From the NCBI RefSeq assembly GCF_000772535.1, contig NZ_JSUM01000012.1:1-64000 (forward strand): DNA of 64,000 nucleotides, given 5' to 3'. A program made the position numbers and the translations under genes. The stretch comes from Chelonobacter oris (GTDB taxonomy: Bacteria > Pseudomonadota > Gammaproteobacteria > Enterobacterales > Pasteurellaceae). Shown in pieces: positions 43,584 through 53,672 of this stretch. Each line of letters starts with the position of its first letter. Position 1 is the stretch's first letter. The notes below the pieces were generated by a model. It saw nothing but the letters and a program-made list of their open reading frames with translations. It made no database searches and had not been told where the DNA came from.

Positions 43584-46304
43584 ATGTCGATAACGATTCT
43601 GGGATTGCAACAGCTATCCTGTCAAAACTGCGTGCGCCACGTGAAACAGGATTTGAGTAAAATAACCGGTGTCGATGCGGTGAAAGTCAACCTGCATTAT
43701 GCTTGGGTGAGCGGCTCGGTGGCGCAAGACCTTCTGATTCAGGCGGTAACGGATGCCGGTTATCAGGCGAGTGCGAATCCTCAACCGCACTTTAGCCTGA
43801 GACTCGACGGTCTGTCCTGTCGGCACTGTATTAAAACGGTTGATAAGGCATTGGCAGCGTTTGATTCTGAATTGATTTATCAATTGGAATTGACGGAATT
43901 AAAAGTATATGCCGATGTTGATCCGCAAGCCGTTATAGATGTGATTAAAGCGGCGGGCTATCAGGCGGCTTTGGATATGGCACTGCACGAGGTAAACGAA
44001 AGCCCAAAGTCTGATCTACTATCAACCAAACCGCAAATCTCTGATAAGCGTGATTCTGATCCGGTGGTAGTAGAGCGGGGCGATCAGAATCAAACGACAA
44101 CACAATTATTACTGAGCGGTATGACATGCGCCGGTTGTGTGTTAAAAGTAGAAAAAGCGTTGTCGGCAGTGGCGCAGGTGGCGAAGGTCAATGTGAATTT
44201 AGCGGACAGCAGTGCGTTGATTTACGGCGATGCCGATACGGCGGCGTTAATTCATGCGGTCGAGAATGTCGGTTATGGCGCCGAAGCGATTGAAGATCCG
44301 CAGCTGCGCCGTGAAAAACAACAACAAAATACACAGCGTGAGATCAGACAGCGGAAATGGCAGGCGATTCTGGCATTGCTGTTTGGTTTCGGTTTGATGT
44401 TCTGGGGGTTTTTCTATGGCATGGCAGTAAGCCCTGCTTCGCAATTCGGCTGGCTTGCGGTCGGGGTTGTCAGTGCGGTGGTGATGACATTGAGCGGACG
44501 CCATTTTTTTATCAGTGCATGGCGTCAGTTGCAGCACGGCAGCGCCACCATGGACACCTTAATCGCACTGGGAACCGGCGTTGCTTGGCTTTTCTCGATG
44601 GCAATCGTCGTGTTTCCGAACTTCTTTCCGGAAAATGCCCGTCATCTCTATTTTGAAGCGAGTTTGATGATTATCGGTTTAGTGAATTTGGGTAAAATGT
44701 TGGAAGTGAAGGCTAAACAGCGATCTTCCAAGGCACTGGAAAAATTGCTCGATCTCACCCCTGCCGATGTGACGGTAGAAGACGGGCAAGGCGAAAAACG
44801 GTTACCGTTAGGACAGGTAAAACGCGGCATGCTGATGCGCTTGAAAACCGGTGATCGAGTGGCGGTTGACGGTGTGGTCGTCAGCGGAGAAGGCTGGCTT
44901 GATGAATCGATGCTGACCGGCGAACCGTTGGCGGTGAGTAAAACAACGGGCGACCAAATTCGGGCGGGAACGATTGTGGATAACGGCAGTTTACGTGTCG
45001 AAGCCACCCAAGTGGGCGAGCAGACCGTGTTGGCGAATATCATCAAGCTGATCCGGCAGGCACAGAGCAGTAAACCGCAGATTGCCAAACAAGTGGATAA
45101 GATTGCAGCCGTATTTGTACCGATTGTCGTGACGATTGCGGTTATTGCCGCCCTGATTTGGTATATTGTCGGGCCGGAACCGAAACCGGCGCATTCGTTA
45201 GTGGTATTGACGACGGTATTGATTATTGCCTGTCCGTGCGCTTTGGGGTTGGCGACACCGATGTCGGTGATCGCCGCTGTTTCCCGTGCGGCGGAATTGG
45301 GAATATTGGTGCGTGATTCGGACGCTTTGCAGAAAGCGGCCAATGTCGATGTGGTGGTATTTGATAAAACCGGCACGCTGACCGAAGGCAAACCAACCCT
45401 GACCGCACTTTATTCTGCTGAGGGAATGACCAACGAGCTGCTATTGCATTGGGCGGCCAGTTTGGAAACCTATGCCAACCATCCGTTGGCGAAGGCCTTA
45501 TTGGATGCGGATCGGATTCAGCATGATCAATTGTGCGAAGTCAGCGAATTTATCACACTGAAAGGCATGGGCATCAGCGGCAAAATTGACCGTCAACCGT
45601 TTTATTTAGGCAATCTGGCATTGATGAATTTGCAAAATATTGTGATCCCGGCTGTAATGGCGGAACAGGCAAATGCAGAAAGTCGAGCCGGCGGTACGGT
45701 GTTGTATTTGGCAAAAAACGGCGAGTTTGCCGGTTTTATGGTGGTGAAGGATCAGCTTCGTGCCGAGAGTCGAAGTGCGGTAGAAACGCTGCAACAGGCC
45801 GGTTACCGCACGGTGATGCTGACCGGTGATCAGCAACAGACGGCGGAAGCAGTGGCAAAACAGTTGGGTATTGATCAGGTTATCGCCGGCGTTTTGCCGC
45901 AAGGCAAAGTCGATGTTATCCGTAATTTACAGCAGCAGGGCTACCGTGTGGCGATGGTCGGCGACGGGATTAATGATGCGCCGGCGTTAGCGTTGGCGGA
46001 CGTCAGCATTGCGATTGCCGGCGGCAGTGATGTGGCGATTGAAACGGCGGATTTAACCTTAATGCGCCATAGTATCGATGCGGTGTCTGATGTTTTATCA
46101 TTATCGCAGGCAAGTATGCGCAATATCAGACAAAATCTGTTGGGGGCGTTTATTTACAACAGTCTGGGGATTCCGGTGGCGGCAGGTATTTTGTATCCGT
46201 TTTTCGGGGTGTTGCTCAATCCGGTATTTGCCGGTGCGGCAATGGCGCTATCATCAATTACGGTTGTCGGCAATGCGAACCGATTACTCAAATTTAAACC
46301 TTAG
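43584..46304 (+). CDS. copA: copper-exporting P1B-type ATPase CopA
   Basis: 906 residues with three N-terminal metal-binding (HMA) domains having CxxC at 13/16, 79/82 and 181/184; only the third has the canonical MTCAGC, the first two being LSCQNC and LSCRHC. Membrane helices follow, with the transport motif CPC at 550-552, the phosphorylated aspartate D594 (DKTGTLTEG), ATP-binding region, and MVGDGINDAPALA hinge. It exports Cu(I) from the cytosol. Three HMA domains are more than the one or two usual in enterobacterial CopA. Regulation by CueR is clear from the promoter. Confidence 0.95.
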   Translation: MSITILGLQQLSCQNCVRHVKQDLSKITGVDAVKVNLHYAWVSGSVAQDLLIQAVTDAGYQASANPQPHFSLRLDGLSCRHCIKTVDKALAAFDSELIYQLELTELKVYADVDPQAVIDVIKAAGYQAALDMALHEVNESPKSDLLSTKPQISDKRDSDPVVVERGDQNQTTTQLLLSGMTCAGCVLKVEKALSAVAQVAKVNVNLADSSALIYGDADTAALIHAVENVGYGAEAIEDPQLRREKQQQNTQREIRQRKWQAILALLFGFGLMFWGFFYGMAVSPASQFGWLAVGVVSAVVMTLSGRHFFISAWRQLQHGSATMDTLIALGTGVAWLFSMAIVVFPNFFPENARHLYFEASLMIIGLVNLGKMLEVKAKQRSSKALEKLLDLTPADVTVEDGQGEKRLPLGQVKRGMLMRLKTGDRVAVDGVVVSGEGWLDESMLTGEPLAVSKTTGDQIRAGTIVDNGSLRVEATQVGEQTVLANIIKLIRQAQSSKPQIAKQVDKIAAVFVPIVVTIAVIAALIWYIVGPEPKPAHSLVVLTTVLIIACPCALGLATPMSVIAAVSRAAELGILVRDSDALQKAANVDVVVFDKTGTLTEGKPTLTALYSAEGMTNELLLHWAASLETYANHPLAKALLDADRIQHDQLCEVSEFITLKGMGISGKIDRQPFYLGNLALMNLQNIVIPAVMAEQANAESRAGGTVLYLAKNGEFAGFMVVKDQLRAESRSAVETLQQAGYRTVMLTGDQQQTAEAVAKQLGIDQVIAGVLPQGKVDVIRNLQQQGYRVAMVGDGINDAPALALADVSIAIAGGSDVAIETADLTLMRHSIDAVSDVLSLSQASMRNIRQNLLGAFIYNSLGIPVAAGILYPFFGVLLNPVFAGAAMALSSITVVGNANRLLKFKP

Positions 46305-46341
46305 CAGCAGGCTTGGTTTCAACGTGAGGTTTTGCTGTAAA

Positions 46342-46374
46342 AAGTCGGACACAAAACCCGTGTCCGACTTGTTT
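46342..46374 (+). terminator. rho-independent terminator of copA
   Basis: Perfect 11-bp stem aagtcggacac / gtgtccgactt around a 7-base loop, followed by gttt; 38 bases after copA and just ahead of the convergent yciI end. Confidence 0.72.
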
Positions 46375-46381
46375 GTCACGG

Positions 46382-46678
46382 TTAAAATACCCGTTTAAAC
46401 GGCTTAACCGTCACATCGCCATAGACACCGGCAGCCACGTAAGGATCTTCTGCCGCCCATTGTTTTGCCTGTTCCAGATTGTCAAACTGTGCGATAACGG
46501 TAGAGCCGGTGAAGCCGGCTTCGCCCGGATTTTCGTCATCAATTGCCGGATTGGGGCCTGCCACTAACAGGCGGCTTTCAGACTGTAGCGCCGTCAAGCG
46601 TTTTAAATGTTGCTCACGTACGGATAGCCGTTGTTGGAGAGTATCCGGTTTGTCTTGTGCAAAAATAACATAGTACAT
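46382..46678 (-). CDS. yciI: YciI family protein
   Basis: 98 residues, a small ferredoxin-like fold of the YciI family: [25 protein letters not shown], the conserved histidine in that stretch, and the second-half [21 protein letters not shown] with the conserved aspartate. Enzymatic role in the family is not settled. Its ATG overlaps the yciA stop, so the two are translationally coupled at the end of the yciCBAI transcript. Confidence 0.93.
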   Translation of the reverse strand: MYYVIFAQDKPDTLQQRLSVREQHLKRLTALQSESRLLVAGPNPAIDDENPGEAGFTGSTVIAQFDNLEQAKQWAAEDPYVAAGVYGDVTVKPFKRVF

Positions 46679-47172
46679 CAGCGTTCTCCTTGGTTTTCTT
46701 GATAGGCTTTTAATTCCAGTATTGCTTTTTCCAGTTCTTGATTATTTTCTTTCGGAATGACTTTCGGACGGCCGTTTTTGTCAATCGCAACAAAAGTAAA
46801 GACGGCGTCGGTTACGCAATAACGCTCGTTAAACGGCTCGGTAGAGACTTTTTTAACCCAGACTTCGACCTCGATTTTAATCGAGCTGTTGCCGATTTTT
46901 ACGCAGCGGCCGTAGCAACAAATGACATCACCGACCGAAACCGGGCGGATAAAATTGATTTTATCGACCGATACCGTCACCACTTTGCCTTGGGCAATTT
47001 CTTTTGCCATAATGGCACCGCCGATGTCCATTTGCGACATAATCCAGCCCCCGAAAATATCACCGTTGGCATTGGTGTCGGACGGCATGGCAAGGGTACG
47101 CAGCAGTAACCGCCCTTTTGAAATCCGCCCCGGGTTCGCACCAAGTGCGGTTTCAATAAATTCGTGTTCCAT
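46678..47172 (-). CDS. yciA: acyl-CoA thioester hydrolase YciA
   Basis: 164 residues, single hot-dog fold: [30 protein letters not shown] contains the active-site aspartate region (Asn/Asp-Ile-Phe-Gly-Gly) of acyl-CoA thioesterases. It hydrolyses a broad range of acyl-CoAs and works in the cytosol. Third gene of the yciC-yciB-yciA-yciI operon, 3 bases after yciB. Confidence 0.94.
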   Translation of the reverse strand: MEHEFIETALGANPGRISKGRLLLRTLAMPSDTNANGDIFGGWIMSQMDIGGAIMAKEIAQGKVVTVSVDKINFIRPVSVGDVICCYGRCVKIGNSSIKIEVEVWVKKVSTEPFNERYCVTDAVFTFVAIDKNGRPKVIPKENNQELEKAILELKAYQENQGER

Positions 47173-47175
47173 ATT

Positions 47176-47733
47176 TTAATCCTGATCCTGTTTATGGTCG
47201 CCAATCTCTTTGGGTAAATGGCGATAAAGATACAATCCGGTGATCACGGTTGCGATAAGCGTCATGCCCAATACACCGAATACTTTGAATGTTGCCCAAG
47301 CATCATCGGACATGAACCGGCTGATATACAGATTGACCAGCATACAGAGGACAAAAAACAGCGCCCAACCGAGATTAAGGCGATTCCAAACCCATGTCGG
47401 CAGGGTGATCTCTTTGCCCAGTAGACTTTTTACCAGCGGTTTTTTGAATCCATATTGGCTGATCAACAATGCGGTGGCAAAAATAGCGTACACAATAGTC
47501 ACTTTCCATTTCAGAAATTCCAAATCATTAAAATAAACGGTCAGCAATCCGAAAAAGATCACGGCAACCGCCATGATTTTTTGTTGTTTTTCAATCGTAC
47601 CGAATTTCAGTTTCAAAATAACCATTTGAGCAATCGTAGCGACAATCAGGGTAATGGCGCCGGCTTGGATACCGTAAACTTTATAAGCAATAAAAAACAG
47701 GATTAAAGGAATAAATTCAAGTAGTTGTTTCAT
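47176..47733 (-). CDS. yciB: inner-membrane septation protein YciB (IspA family)
   Basis: 185 residues with about five membrane helices ([27 protein letters not shown] at the start; [19 protein letters not shown] later), the standard YciB/intracellular septation A architecture. It contributes to envelope synthesis and cell division. Its start overlaps the yciC stop by 4 bases. Confidence 0.93.
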   Translation of the reverse strand: MKQLLEFIPLILFFIAYKVYGIQAGAITLIVATIAQMVILKLKFGTIEKQQKIMAVAVIFFGLLTVYFNDLEFLKWKVTIVYAIFATALLISQYGFKKPLVKSLLGKEITLPTWVWNRLNLGWALFFVLCMLVNLYISRFMSDDAWATFKVFGVLGMTLIATVITGLYLYRHLPKEIGDHKQDQD

Positions 47734-48446
47734 TGAAACTTCCTTAGCGCGGTTTTATCGATAAACAGTTGATAGAAACGGTAACTGAAGACTAAGGTAA
47801 ACAGGCTGATCAGTGCGCTGATAACCGCGATCCCCAATGTGGTAAGCAGAGACGGTGCTAATCTGCTCAGTTGTAAGGTGATGAGCAACGGCAGTAAATA
47901 GACCAGCAGACTGAACAAAAAAAGCGGCAGTACACGCCCGACGCCGTTTAACCAGACCAGCTTTAATGCTTCGGTAAAAGAACTGTTTTCAATAATATAA
48001 GAATAAGGGGCAAGACACAGACGAATAAACAGATAGGCACCGATAAGCATTGATAACAGCGAGAAAATCGAACTTTGTTGGTTAAAATAACTGGCGGCAG
48101 CCAAGCTGAAGGGCAGCACGATTACCAGATTCAGCAGCAGGTAGAACGGCATTTTTTTTATGCCGTAGGAAAGAGCGGTAACCAGATTCGGCTGCTGCTG
48201 ACGACTGATTAAGGTGATGACGCTCAACAGCCAGAGAACCAAAATGGCATTGACCACTTGGCTGGCAAGCAATATCAATAAAACCGAACGTGAAGTTTCT
48301 TCGCTCTGTAGATTCGGGCTGTCGAGTAAGTAGCGGAAAAAAAGATTGTCAATAATCAGCAGCACCAGAAAAAACAGCACGGTTTGTCTCTGGTTGAGCA
48401 TGAAATTCCAGCTGTCTTGAAATATTTTGATGAAATTAACGGGCAT
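47730..48446 (-). CDS. yciC: YciC (UPF0259) inner-membrane protein
   Basis: 238 residues, about six membrane helices, opening [26 protein letters not shown]. Family UPF0259/YciC; function poorly known, thought to concern membrane homeostasis. First gene of the yciCBAI operon. No strong promoter was obvious in the short gap to prmB. Confidence 0.88.
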   Translation of the reverse strand: MPVNFIKIFQDSWNFMLNQRQTVLFFLVLLIIDNLFFRYLLDSPNLQSEETSRSVLLILLASQVVNAILVLWLLSVITLISRQQQPNLVTALSYGIKKMPFYLLLNLVIVLPFSLAAASYFNQQSSIFSLLSMLIGAYLFIRLCLAPYSYIIENSSFTEALKLVWLNGVGRVLPLFLFSLLVYLLPLLITLQLSRLAPSLLTTLGIAVISALISLFTLVFSYRFYQLFIDKTALRKFQ

Positions 48447-48494
48447 AATATGTCCTACAACATTAAAAAGAGCGCTATTATAACAAATAATGCA

Positions 48495-49457
48495 TTATTT
48501 ATATGCGGCAAATAGCGCTTGATGGGCGAGCAATTGCGTTTTGGTCAGGGAAAATACGCCGTCACCGCCCTGTTCGAACCGAATCCAATTAAACGGAACC
48601 ATCGGAAACTGTTCAATCAGATGTACCATGCTGTTGCCGACTTCGCACACCAGAACGCCGTTATCGGTCAAATAATCGGCGGCGTGGGCTAAAATCCGTT
48701 TTGCCAAAATAAGCCCGTCATCACCGGCTTCCAACGCCAGCATCGGTTCGTGGTAGAATTCCGCCGGCATTTCATCGAGATCTTGCGCATCGACATACGG
48801 CGGATTGGTGACAATCAGGTTGTATTGATCCGGCGGAAGTGCGGTAAACAGGTCCGACTGAATTGGGAAAACGTGATGTAACGCATTGTGTCGCTCGATA
48901 TTCATTTCGGTAATTTGCAGGGCGTCCGGCGATAAATCGACCGCATCGATTTCCGCATTCGGGAATTTTGCCGAACAGGCAATGGCAATGCAACCGCTGC
49001 CGGTACACATATCCAGAATCCGTTTCGGCTCCTCTTTCAACAGCCCGGTGAAACCGTTTTGAATCAGCTCTCCAATCGGCGAGCGCGGCACGATAACCCG
49101 TTCGTCAACATAAAATTCATAGCCGCAGAACCAGGCGCTGTTAGTCAGGTACGCCACCGGTTTACGGGTTTCTATACGCTTGATCACCATATTAAACAGT
49201 TTTTGTTTCTCATAATGGGTCAGATTGGAGGAGTACAGCTCGGTCGGTACATCATGCGGCAAATGCAGGGTCGCCAATACCAATTGTACGGCTTCGTCCC
49301 AAGCATTATCCTGCCCATGACCGTAAAAAATATCCGAAGCATTAAAACAGCTGTAGCTCCAACGTAAAAAATCTTGAATGGTTTTGAGATCGTCCTGATT
49401 GGCTGAAAGTGAAATTTCCTCCACCAAATCGGTGTTATAAGTCATCGTTTCGGGCAT
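48495..49457 (-). CDS. prmB: ribosomal protein L3 N5-glutamine methyltransferase PrmB
   Basis: 320 residues. SAM-binding motif [20 protein letters not shown] and the glutamine-methyltransferase signature NPPYVD mark the HemK/PrmB group; the N-terminal domain ([26 protein letters not shown]) is specific to PrmB. It methylates a glutamine of ribosomal protein L3. Start at 49457 is backed by AGGTAG upstream; the second ATG four codons later lacks one. Divergent from smrB. Confidence 0.95.
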   Translation of the reverse strand: MPETMTYNTDLVEEISLSANQDDLKTIQDFLRWSYSCFNASDIFYGHGQDNAWDEAVQLVLATLHLPHDVPTELYSSNLTHYEKQKLFNMVIKRIETRKPVAYLTNSAWFCGYEFYVDERVIVPRSPIGELIQNGFTGLLKEEPKRILDMCTGSGCIAIACSAKFPNAEIDAVDLSPDALQITEMNIERHNALHHVFPIQSDLFTALPPDQYNLIVTNPPYVDAQDLDEMPAEFYHEPMLALEAGDDGLILAKRILAHAADYLTDNGVLVCEVGNSMVHLIEQFPMVPFNWIRFEQGGDGVFSLTKTQLLAHQALFAAYK

Positions 49458-49569
49458 AAATTAAGCTACCTGGTTAAGACGGTGTGAAAAGCTATTTATA
49501 CCATATTTTCTTAATGCCGTCACAGCATGTTAGAATGAATCCATCGAGAACCGAACCAATATAGCGACA

Positions 49570-50082
49570 ATGACTTTAGACCAAGACGACATTAACCTTT
49601 TTCGTGAACAGATTAAAGGCACTAAAAAACTGCGGCAAGATACTTACATTGCGCCGAGAATCAAAAATAAACGCAAGCAGGCATATAACGAATTAGTACA
49701 GCAGCAGGATAATTTGTTCTATTTTTCCGATCAATACGAACCGCTATTGCAAGAAGATCAGAAAGTGCGGTATCTGCGCGAGGGGGAGGATTCCCACTTG
49801 TTGAAACAGCTGCGTCGAGGGGATTTCGAACCGGAATTATTCCTTGATTTACACGGATTAACACGTGAACAAGCCAAATCCGAACTGGCGGTGCTGTTAC
49901 ACGCCTGTGAAAAAGAAAATGTGCATTGCGCCGGTATTATGACCGGTTATGGCACATTTGCCCTGAAACTGCAGATTCCCCGTTGGTTGGTGCAACACCC
50001 GAAAGTGCGTGCGCTTCACCAAGCGCCGAAAGAGTGGGGCGGCGATGCGGCATTTTTGATTTTGTTTGAGACGGTTGAATAA
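49570..50082 (+). CDS. smrB: Smr-domain ribosome rescue endonuclease SmrB
   Basis: 170 residues: a charged N-terminal extension (about 1-80) and a C-terminal Smr domain with the family motifs LDLHGLTREQAK and GIMTGYG (TGxG). SmrB cleaves mRNA at the interface of collided ribosomes to start rescue. Divergent from prmB, the arrangement seen in E. coli (yfcN-prmB). Confidence 0.92.
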   Translation: MTLDQDDINLFREQIKGTKKLRQDTYIAPRIKNKRKQAYNELVQQQDNLFYFSDQYEPLLQEDQKVRYLREGEDSHLLKQLRRGDFEPELFLDLHGLTREQAKSELAVLLHACEKENVHCAGIMTGYGTFALKLQIPRWLVQHPKVRALHQAPKEWGGDAAFLILFETVE

Positions 50083-50086
50083 CCAA

Positions 50087-50113
50087 AAAAAGCCCGCAAT
50101 TTGCGGGCTTTTT
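50087..50113. terminator. bidirectional rho-independent terminator
   Basis: Perfect 13-bp stem aaaaagcccgcaa / ttgcgggcttttt with a one-base centre, A-run and T-run on opposite sides, between convergent smrB and the antiporter gene. Confidence 0.92.
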
Positions 50114-50141
50114 GTATTGGCAGGATTAAAAAATGAGGCGA

Positions 50142-51500
50142 TTACAACACCATTGCCGCAATCCAGCCGAATACCAAAAGGGGAATGTTAAAATGGATAA
50201 AGGTCGGCACCACCGAATCCCAGATATGATCGTGTTTGCCGTCAACATTCAAACCGGAGGTCGGACCCAATGTCGAATCGGAAGCCGGAGAACCGGCATC
50301 GCCCAACGCGGCGGAAACGGCAACCAGTGAAACCGTTGCCAATTCGGAAAAGCCGAGGCTGATACAGATCGGCACATAAATTGCCGCGATAATCGGTACG
50401 GTAGAGAATGAGGAACCGATGCCCATGGTGATGAACAGGCCGATCAGCAGCATGATCATCGCAGCCCAACCTTTGTTGTCGCTGCCGATAGTTTCACTGA
50501 AGGTTTGCACCAATACGGCAACGCCGTCGGTTTCTTTAATCACATTGGCAAAACCGGAAGCGGCAATCATCACAAAGCCGATCATCGCCATCAGGCGTAA
50601 ACCTTGTTGGAACAGATCATTGCTCTCTTTCAGCTTAAAAATACCGCCTAATGCAAAAATAGTTAAACCGACCAAACCGCCGACAATAATCGAATCGGTG
50701 TAAAGCTGTAGTGCAAATGTTGCAATGATAGCCGCAATACTGACGGCAATATGGAACGGGCTGATGTCGGCGATCCGTTGTTCAATCGAATCGGCGGTCG
50801 GTTCCGGCATTGCTGCCTGATATTCGCGCGGCTTACGATAAGTCCAAAATACGGCAATCAGCAAGCCCAGAATCATACCCGTTACCGGGATCAGCATCGC
50901 ACTGGAAACCTGTGCGGCATTGGTTTGCAGTCCAAGTGCGGTTCCGGCTTCGTTAATTTTGGTGACAATAATATTATCGATGAAGATTTTGCCGAAACCG
51001 ACAGGCAGAATCATGTAGGTTGCGGTTAAACCGAATGTCAGCACGCATGCTACCGCTCGGCGATCCAGTTTCAGGCGGTTCATAATGTCCAGCAACGGCG
51101 GCACGACAATCGGAATAAAGGCGATATGCACCGGCAGAAGGTTTTGTGATGAAATGGCAAACAGCACCAATAGCAGCAGCACCAGATATTTAAACCAAAA
51201 TAAGGCTTTTTCACTCGGTTGTCCGCCTAATTTTTTGATAACCTGCATTGCCAGTAAATCGGTCAACCCCGATTTTGAAATGGCAACGGCAAACGCCCCT
51301 AAAATCGCATAATTCATCGCCACGGCAGCACCGCCGCCCAAACCGTCAGTGAAGGCAGAGATCGTGGTTTGAATATCCATATTGCCCAATAAACCGGCGG
51401 CCAAGGCGGAAATAATCAGGGCAATGACCACATTAATCCGCATCAGGCTGAGCGCCAACAGTAGAATAATGGACAAAACCACATTGTTGGTAAGTAACAT
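50142..51500 (-). CDS. Na+/H+ antiporter family transporter (YuiF-like)
   Basis: 452 residues, about 12 membrane helices, with duplicated helix-break motifs such as ISSQNLLPVHIAFIPIVVPPL and GIGSSFSTVPIIAAIYVP and the loop GDAGSPASDSTLGPTSGLN. This is the Na+/H+ antiporter-annotated branch of the ion-transporter superfamily; related members are suspected amino-acid (histidine) carriers, so the substrate is uncertain. AAGGAA ribosome-binding site. Monocistronic as far as I can see. Confidence 0.8.
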   Translation of the reverse strand: MLLTNNVVLSIILLLALSLMRINVVIALIISALAAGLLGNMDIQTTISAFTDGLGGGAAVAMNYAILGAFAVAISKSGLTDLLAMQVIKKLGGQPSEKALFWFKYLVLLLLVLFAISSQNLLPVHIAFIPIVVPPLLDIMNRLKLDRRAVACVLTFGLTATYMILPVGFGKIFIDNIIVTKINEAGTALGLQTNAAQVSSAMLIPVTGMILGLLIAVFWTYRKPREYQAAMPEPTADSIEQRIADISPFHIAVSIAAIIATFALQLYTDSIIVGGLVGLTIFALGGIFKLKESNDLFQQGLRLMAMIGFVMIAASGFANVIKETDGVAVLVQTFSETIGSDNKGWAAMIMLLIGLFITMGIGSSFSTVPIIAAIYVPICISLGFSELATVSLVAVSAALGDAGSPASDSTLGPTSGLNVDGKHDHIWDSVVPTFIHFNIPLLVFGWIAAMVL

Positions 51501-51592
51501 AACGAGAGTTCCTTGAGTCTGGTTAAAACAAAAATAAATGAAAAAGATAAAGCGAAAAGATTTTAAAGCAAAATAAACGGATTTGCCTGATT

Positions 51593-52264
51593 TTATTGCG
51601 GATCAGCCTGAAATAATGGAAATCCGCCCACATTTTTTAACCGATTGACCATAAAACAGAATAATTCTGCGGTTTTTTCAGTGTCATACAGGGCGGAGTG
51701 TGCCTGTTTCGGATCGAAAGCAATGCCGGCGGCATGACAGGCTTTGATCAACACGTTGTTGCCGAACATAAAGGCACTTAACGTAGCGGTGTCCAGCGTG
51801 CCGAACGGGTGAAACGGATTGCGTTTCAGTTGGGTACGGTCGGCTGCCGCCATTAAAAAGCCGTGATCAAAAGCGGCATTGTGTGCCACGATAATCGAAC
51901 GTTTACAATCAGCGGCTTTCTGCGTACGGCGCACCATTTTAAACAACCCGTCAAGTGCGGTTTGTTCGCTGACGGCGCCGCGTAAGGGGCTTTCAATATC
52001 AATGCCGTTAAATTTTAACGAATCGGGATTGATATTTGCCCCTTGAAACGGCTCGATATGGAAATGGCATTTTTCATCAGGGTGCAGCAAGCCGTTTTCG
52101 TCCATTTTCAGGGTAACGGCGGCGATTTCCAGCAAGGCATCCGTTTTAGCGTTAAAACCGGCGGTTTCCACATCGATAATGACCGGAAAATATGCCCGAA
52201 AACGGTTTTTCAGTAGGTTATAGTCGGGCGTATCGGCTGGAGTGTTTGGCGCAACTGTCGTCAA
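51593..52264 (-). CDS. rnt: ribonuclease T
   Basis: DEDDh exonuclease with [20 protein letters not shown] (first D and E), [11 protein letters not shown] and [14 protein letters not shown] (His and last Asp). It trims 3' ends of tRNA, 5S and 23S rRNA. No ATG fits: the frame opens at a TTG (52288) inside the upstream terminator. A second TTG at 52264 has AGAGAG eight bases upstream and gives [15 protein letters not shown]..., 223 residues, close to the family's length; I prefer that start, with moderate certainty. Confidence 0.9.
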   Translation of the reverse strand: MTTVAPNTPADTPDYNLLKNRFRAYFPVIIDVETAGFNAKTDALLEIAAVTLKMDENGLLHPDEKCHFHIEPFQGANINPDSLKFNGIDIESPLRGAVSEQTALDGLFKMVRRTQKAADCKRSIIVAHNAAFDHGFLMAAADRTQLKRNPFHPFGTLDTATLSAFMFGNNVLIKACHAAGIAFDPKQAHSALYDTEKTAELFCFMVNRLKNVGGFPLFQADPQ

Positions 52265-52285
52265 AATAAATCTCTCTGTTATGAT

Positions 52286-52319
52286 CAAAAACCTGCCGAA
52301 ATAACCATTCCGGCAGGTT
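52286..52319 (-). terminator. rho-independent terminator of gloA
   Basis: On the minus strand AACCTGCCG...CGGCAGGTT (with an AA/TT-extended stem) followed by TTT, 35 bases after gloA and directly upstream of rnt. Confidence 0.8.
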
Positions 52320-52353
52320 GATCGTCATGATGGTTAAAATGTGTGATAAAACA

Positions 52354-52761
52354 TTAATCGCCTAAACCGGCTTTAGCGCTTTTGTTTTCGATAAATTCGA
52401 TTTTATAGCCGTCCGGATCCTCGACAAACGCAATGACGGTTGTGCCGCCCTTCACCGGACCCGGTTCGCGGGTGACGTTACCGCCGGCAGACCGCACTTT
52501 GTCACAGGTGGCGTAAATATCGTCGGTACCGATGGCAATATGCCCGTATGCCGAGCCCAACTCGTATTCCGTCACGCCCCAATTGTAGGTTAATTCCAAT
52601 ACCGCACTTTTATCTTCATCGTCATAGCCCAGAAAAGCCAAGGTGTATTTGTATTCGGTATTTTCGCTGGTGCGTAATACCCGCATACCCAACGCTTCGG
52701 TATAAAAGCGGATTGAGCGATCCAAATCGCCGACACGCAGCATGGTATGTAAAATTCGCAT
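52354..52761 (-). CDS. gloA: lactoylglutathione lyase (glyoxalase I)
   Basis: 135 residues, the normal length of the bacterial Ni-type enzyme. [26 protein letters not shown] carries His5, then Glu in [10 protein letters not shown], His in [12 protein letters not shown] and Glu in YKIEFIENK are the metal ligands. It isomerises the methylglyoxal-glutathione adduct to lactoylglutathione, a step that eventually yields D-lactate. AGGGGACT ribosome-binding site; divergent from the membrane-protein gene at 52857. Confidence 0.95.
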   Translation of the reverse strand: MRILHTMLRVGDLDRSIRFYTEALGMRVLRTSENTEYKYTLAFLGYDDEDKSAVLELTYNWGVTEYELGSAYGHIAIGTDDIYATCDKVRSAGGNVTREPGPVKGGTTVIAFVEDPDGYKIEFIENKSAKAGLGD

Positions 52762-52856
52762 GATTAGTCCCCTAAGTTGTTAACGAAACAAGAAATGTGG
52801 CATTATAATGGCAATTTACGATCCATTACTATCCATTTTATCACGTTGAGTGTTTT

Positions 52857-53666
52857 ATGTCAGATCATAACGAAAACAAACGTCAGACGATACTTTCTTC
52901 GCTGTTACCGCCGATATTGCTGTTAGCAGCCGAAACCGCACTTTGGTTTTCACATCACGAATTAACCGCATTTATCGCCGGTTTTTCATTGTCGGTGCTG
53001 AGTGCGCAGTGGGTTGGGCAACTGGTTTTTGTCAAAGGCGAAATTTGTCACGGACAGCGCTCGCGCTTGATTAAGGGCAGCCTGTATTTGGCGGTGTATT
53101 GGCTCGGATTATTGCTGCTCGGCGCATTGGCGGCGAAGCGTTATATTCCGCAGGCCTTGGTGATCAGCGCGGCATTGCTGCTGTTGTTCGCCGTTTGGCA
53201 GCAACCGAAAGACGACGAGCGTTTGCGCCGCGGGCTGTTATTGTTTGCCAATATTTGCGGTGTGATCGGGCTGTTGGCATATCTTTCCGTTTGGTTGAAT
53301 CTGCCGCTGCAAGACTGGTTGCGTTACAGCCCGTTCAGCCAGCTGTTGCTCGGACTGGTCGTCGCAAGCTGGTTGTTGCGGGTTGCCCGTAATCGCTTGC
53401 AGGGTTTGATCGCATTGTTGCCGCGATTGATGCTGTTGATGGTATTACTGAATGCGGTTTACAGTGTCATTGTGCTGTTGTCGATGCATCTCAAACTGAT
53501 CTTACCGACTGCCGGCGTTAGCGGTTTTGCCAGCTATTTTGCCGTGCATTTATTGACGGCTGCCGTATTGGGTTGGTTAATATTGAAAAATAGACCGTTG
53601 ACGCTGCCGATTTTGGGTGTTTTACTGCTGTTGGCGATCAGTTTTCCGTTTTGGTTGTTCGGGTAG
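52857..53666 (+). CDS. hypothetical multipass inner-membrane protein upstream of ydbH
   Basis: 269 residues with about eight hydrophobic helices and short loops; leucine-rich, with no recognisable catalytic motif and no signal peptide beyond the first helix. I do not recognise the family. Its stop abuts the ydbH start (within 0-6 bases), so it is probably in the same operon and may be linked to envelope lipid transport. A perfect TATAAT (52804-52809) lies upstream. Confidence 0.75.
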   Translation: MSDHNENKRQTILSSLLPPILLLAAETALWFSHHELTAFIAGFSLSVLSAQWVGQLVFVKGEICHGQRSRLIKGSLYLAVYWLGLLLLGALAAKRYIPQALVISAALLLLFAVWQQPKDDERLRRGLLLFANICGVIGLLAYLSVWLNLPLQDWLRYSPFSQLLLGLVVASWLLRVARNRLQGLIALLPRLMLLMVLLNAVYSVIVLLSMHLKLILPTAGVSGFASYFAVHLLTAAVLGWLILKNRPLTLPILGVLLLLAISFPFWLFG

Positions 53667-53672
53667 TTGAGT

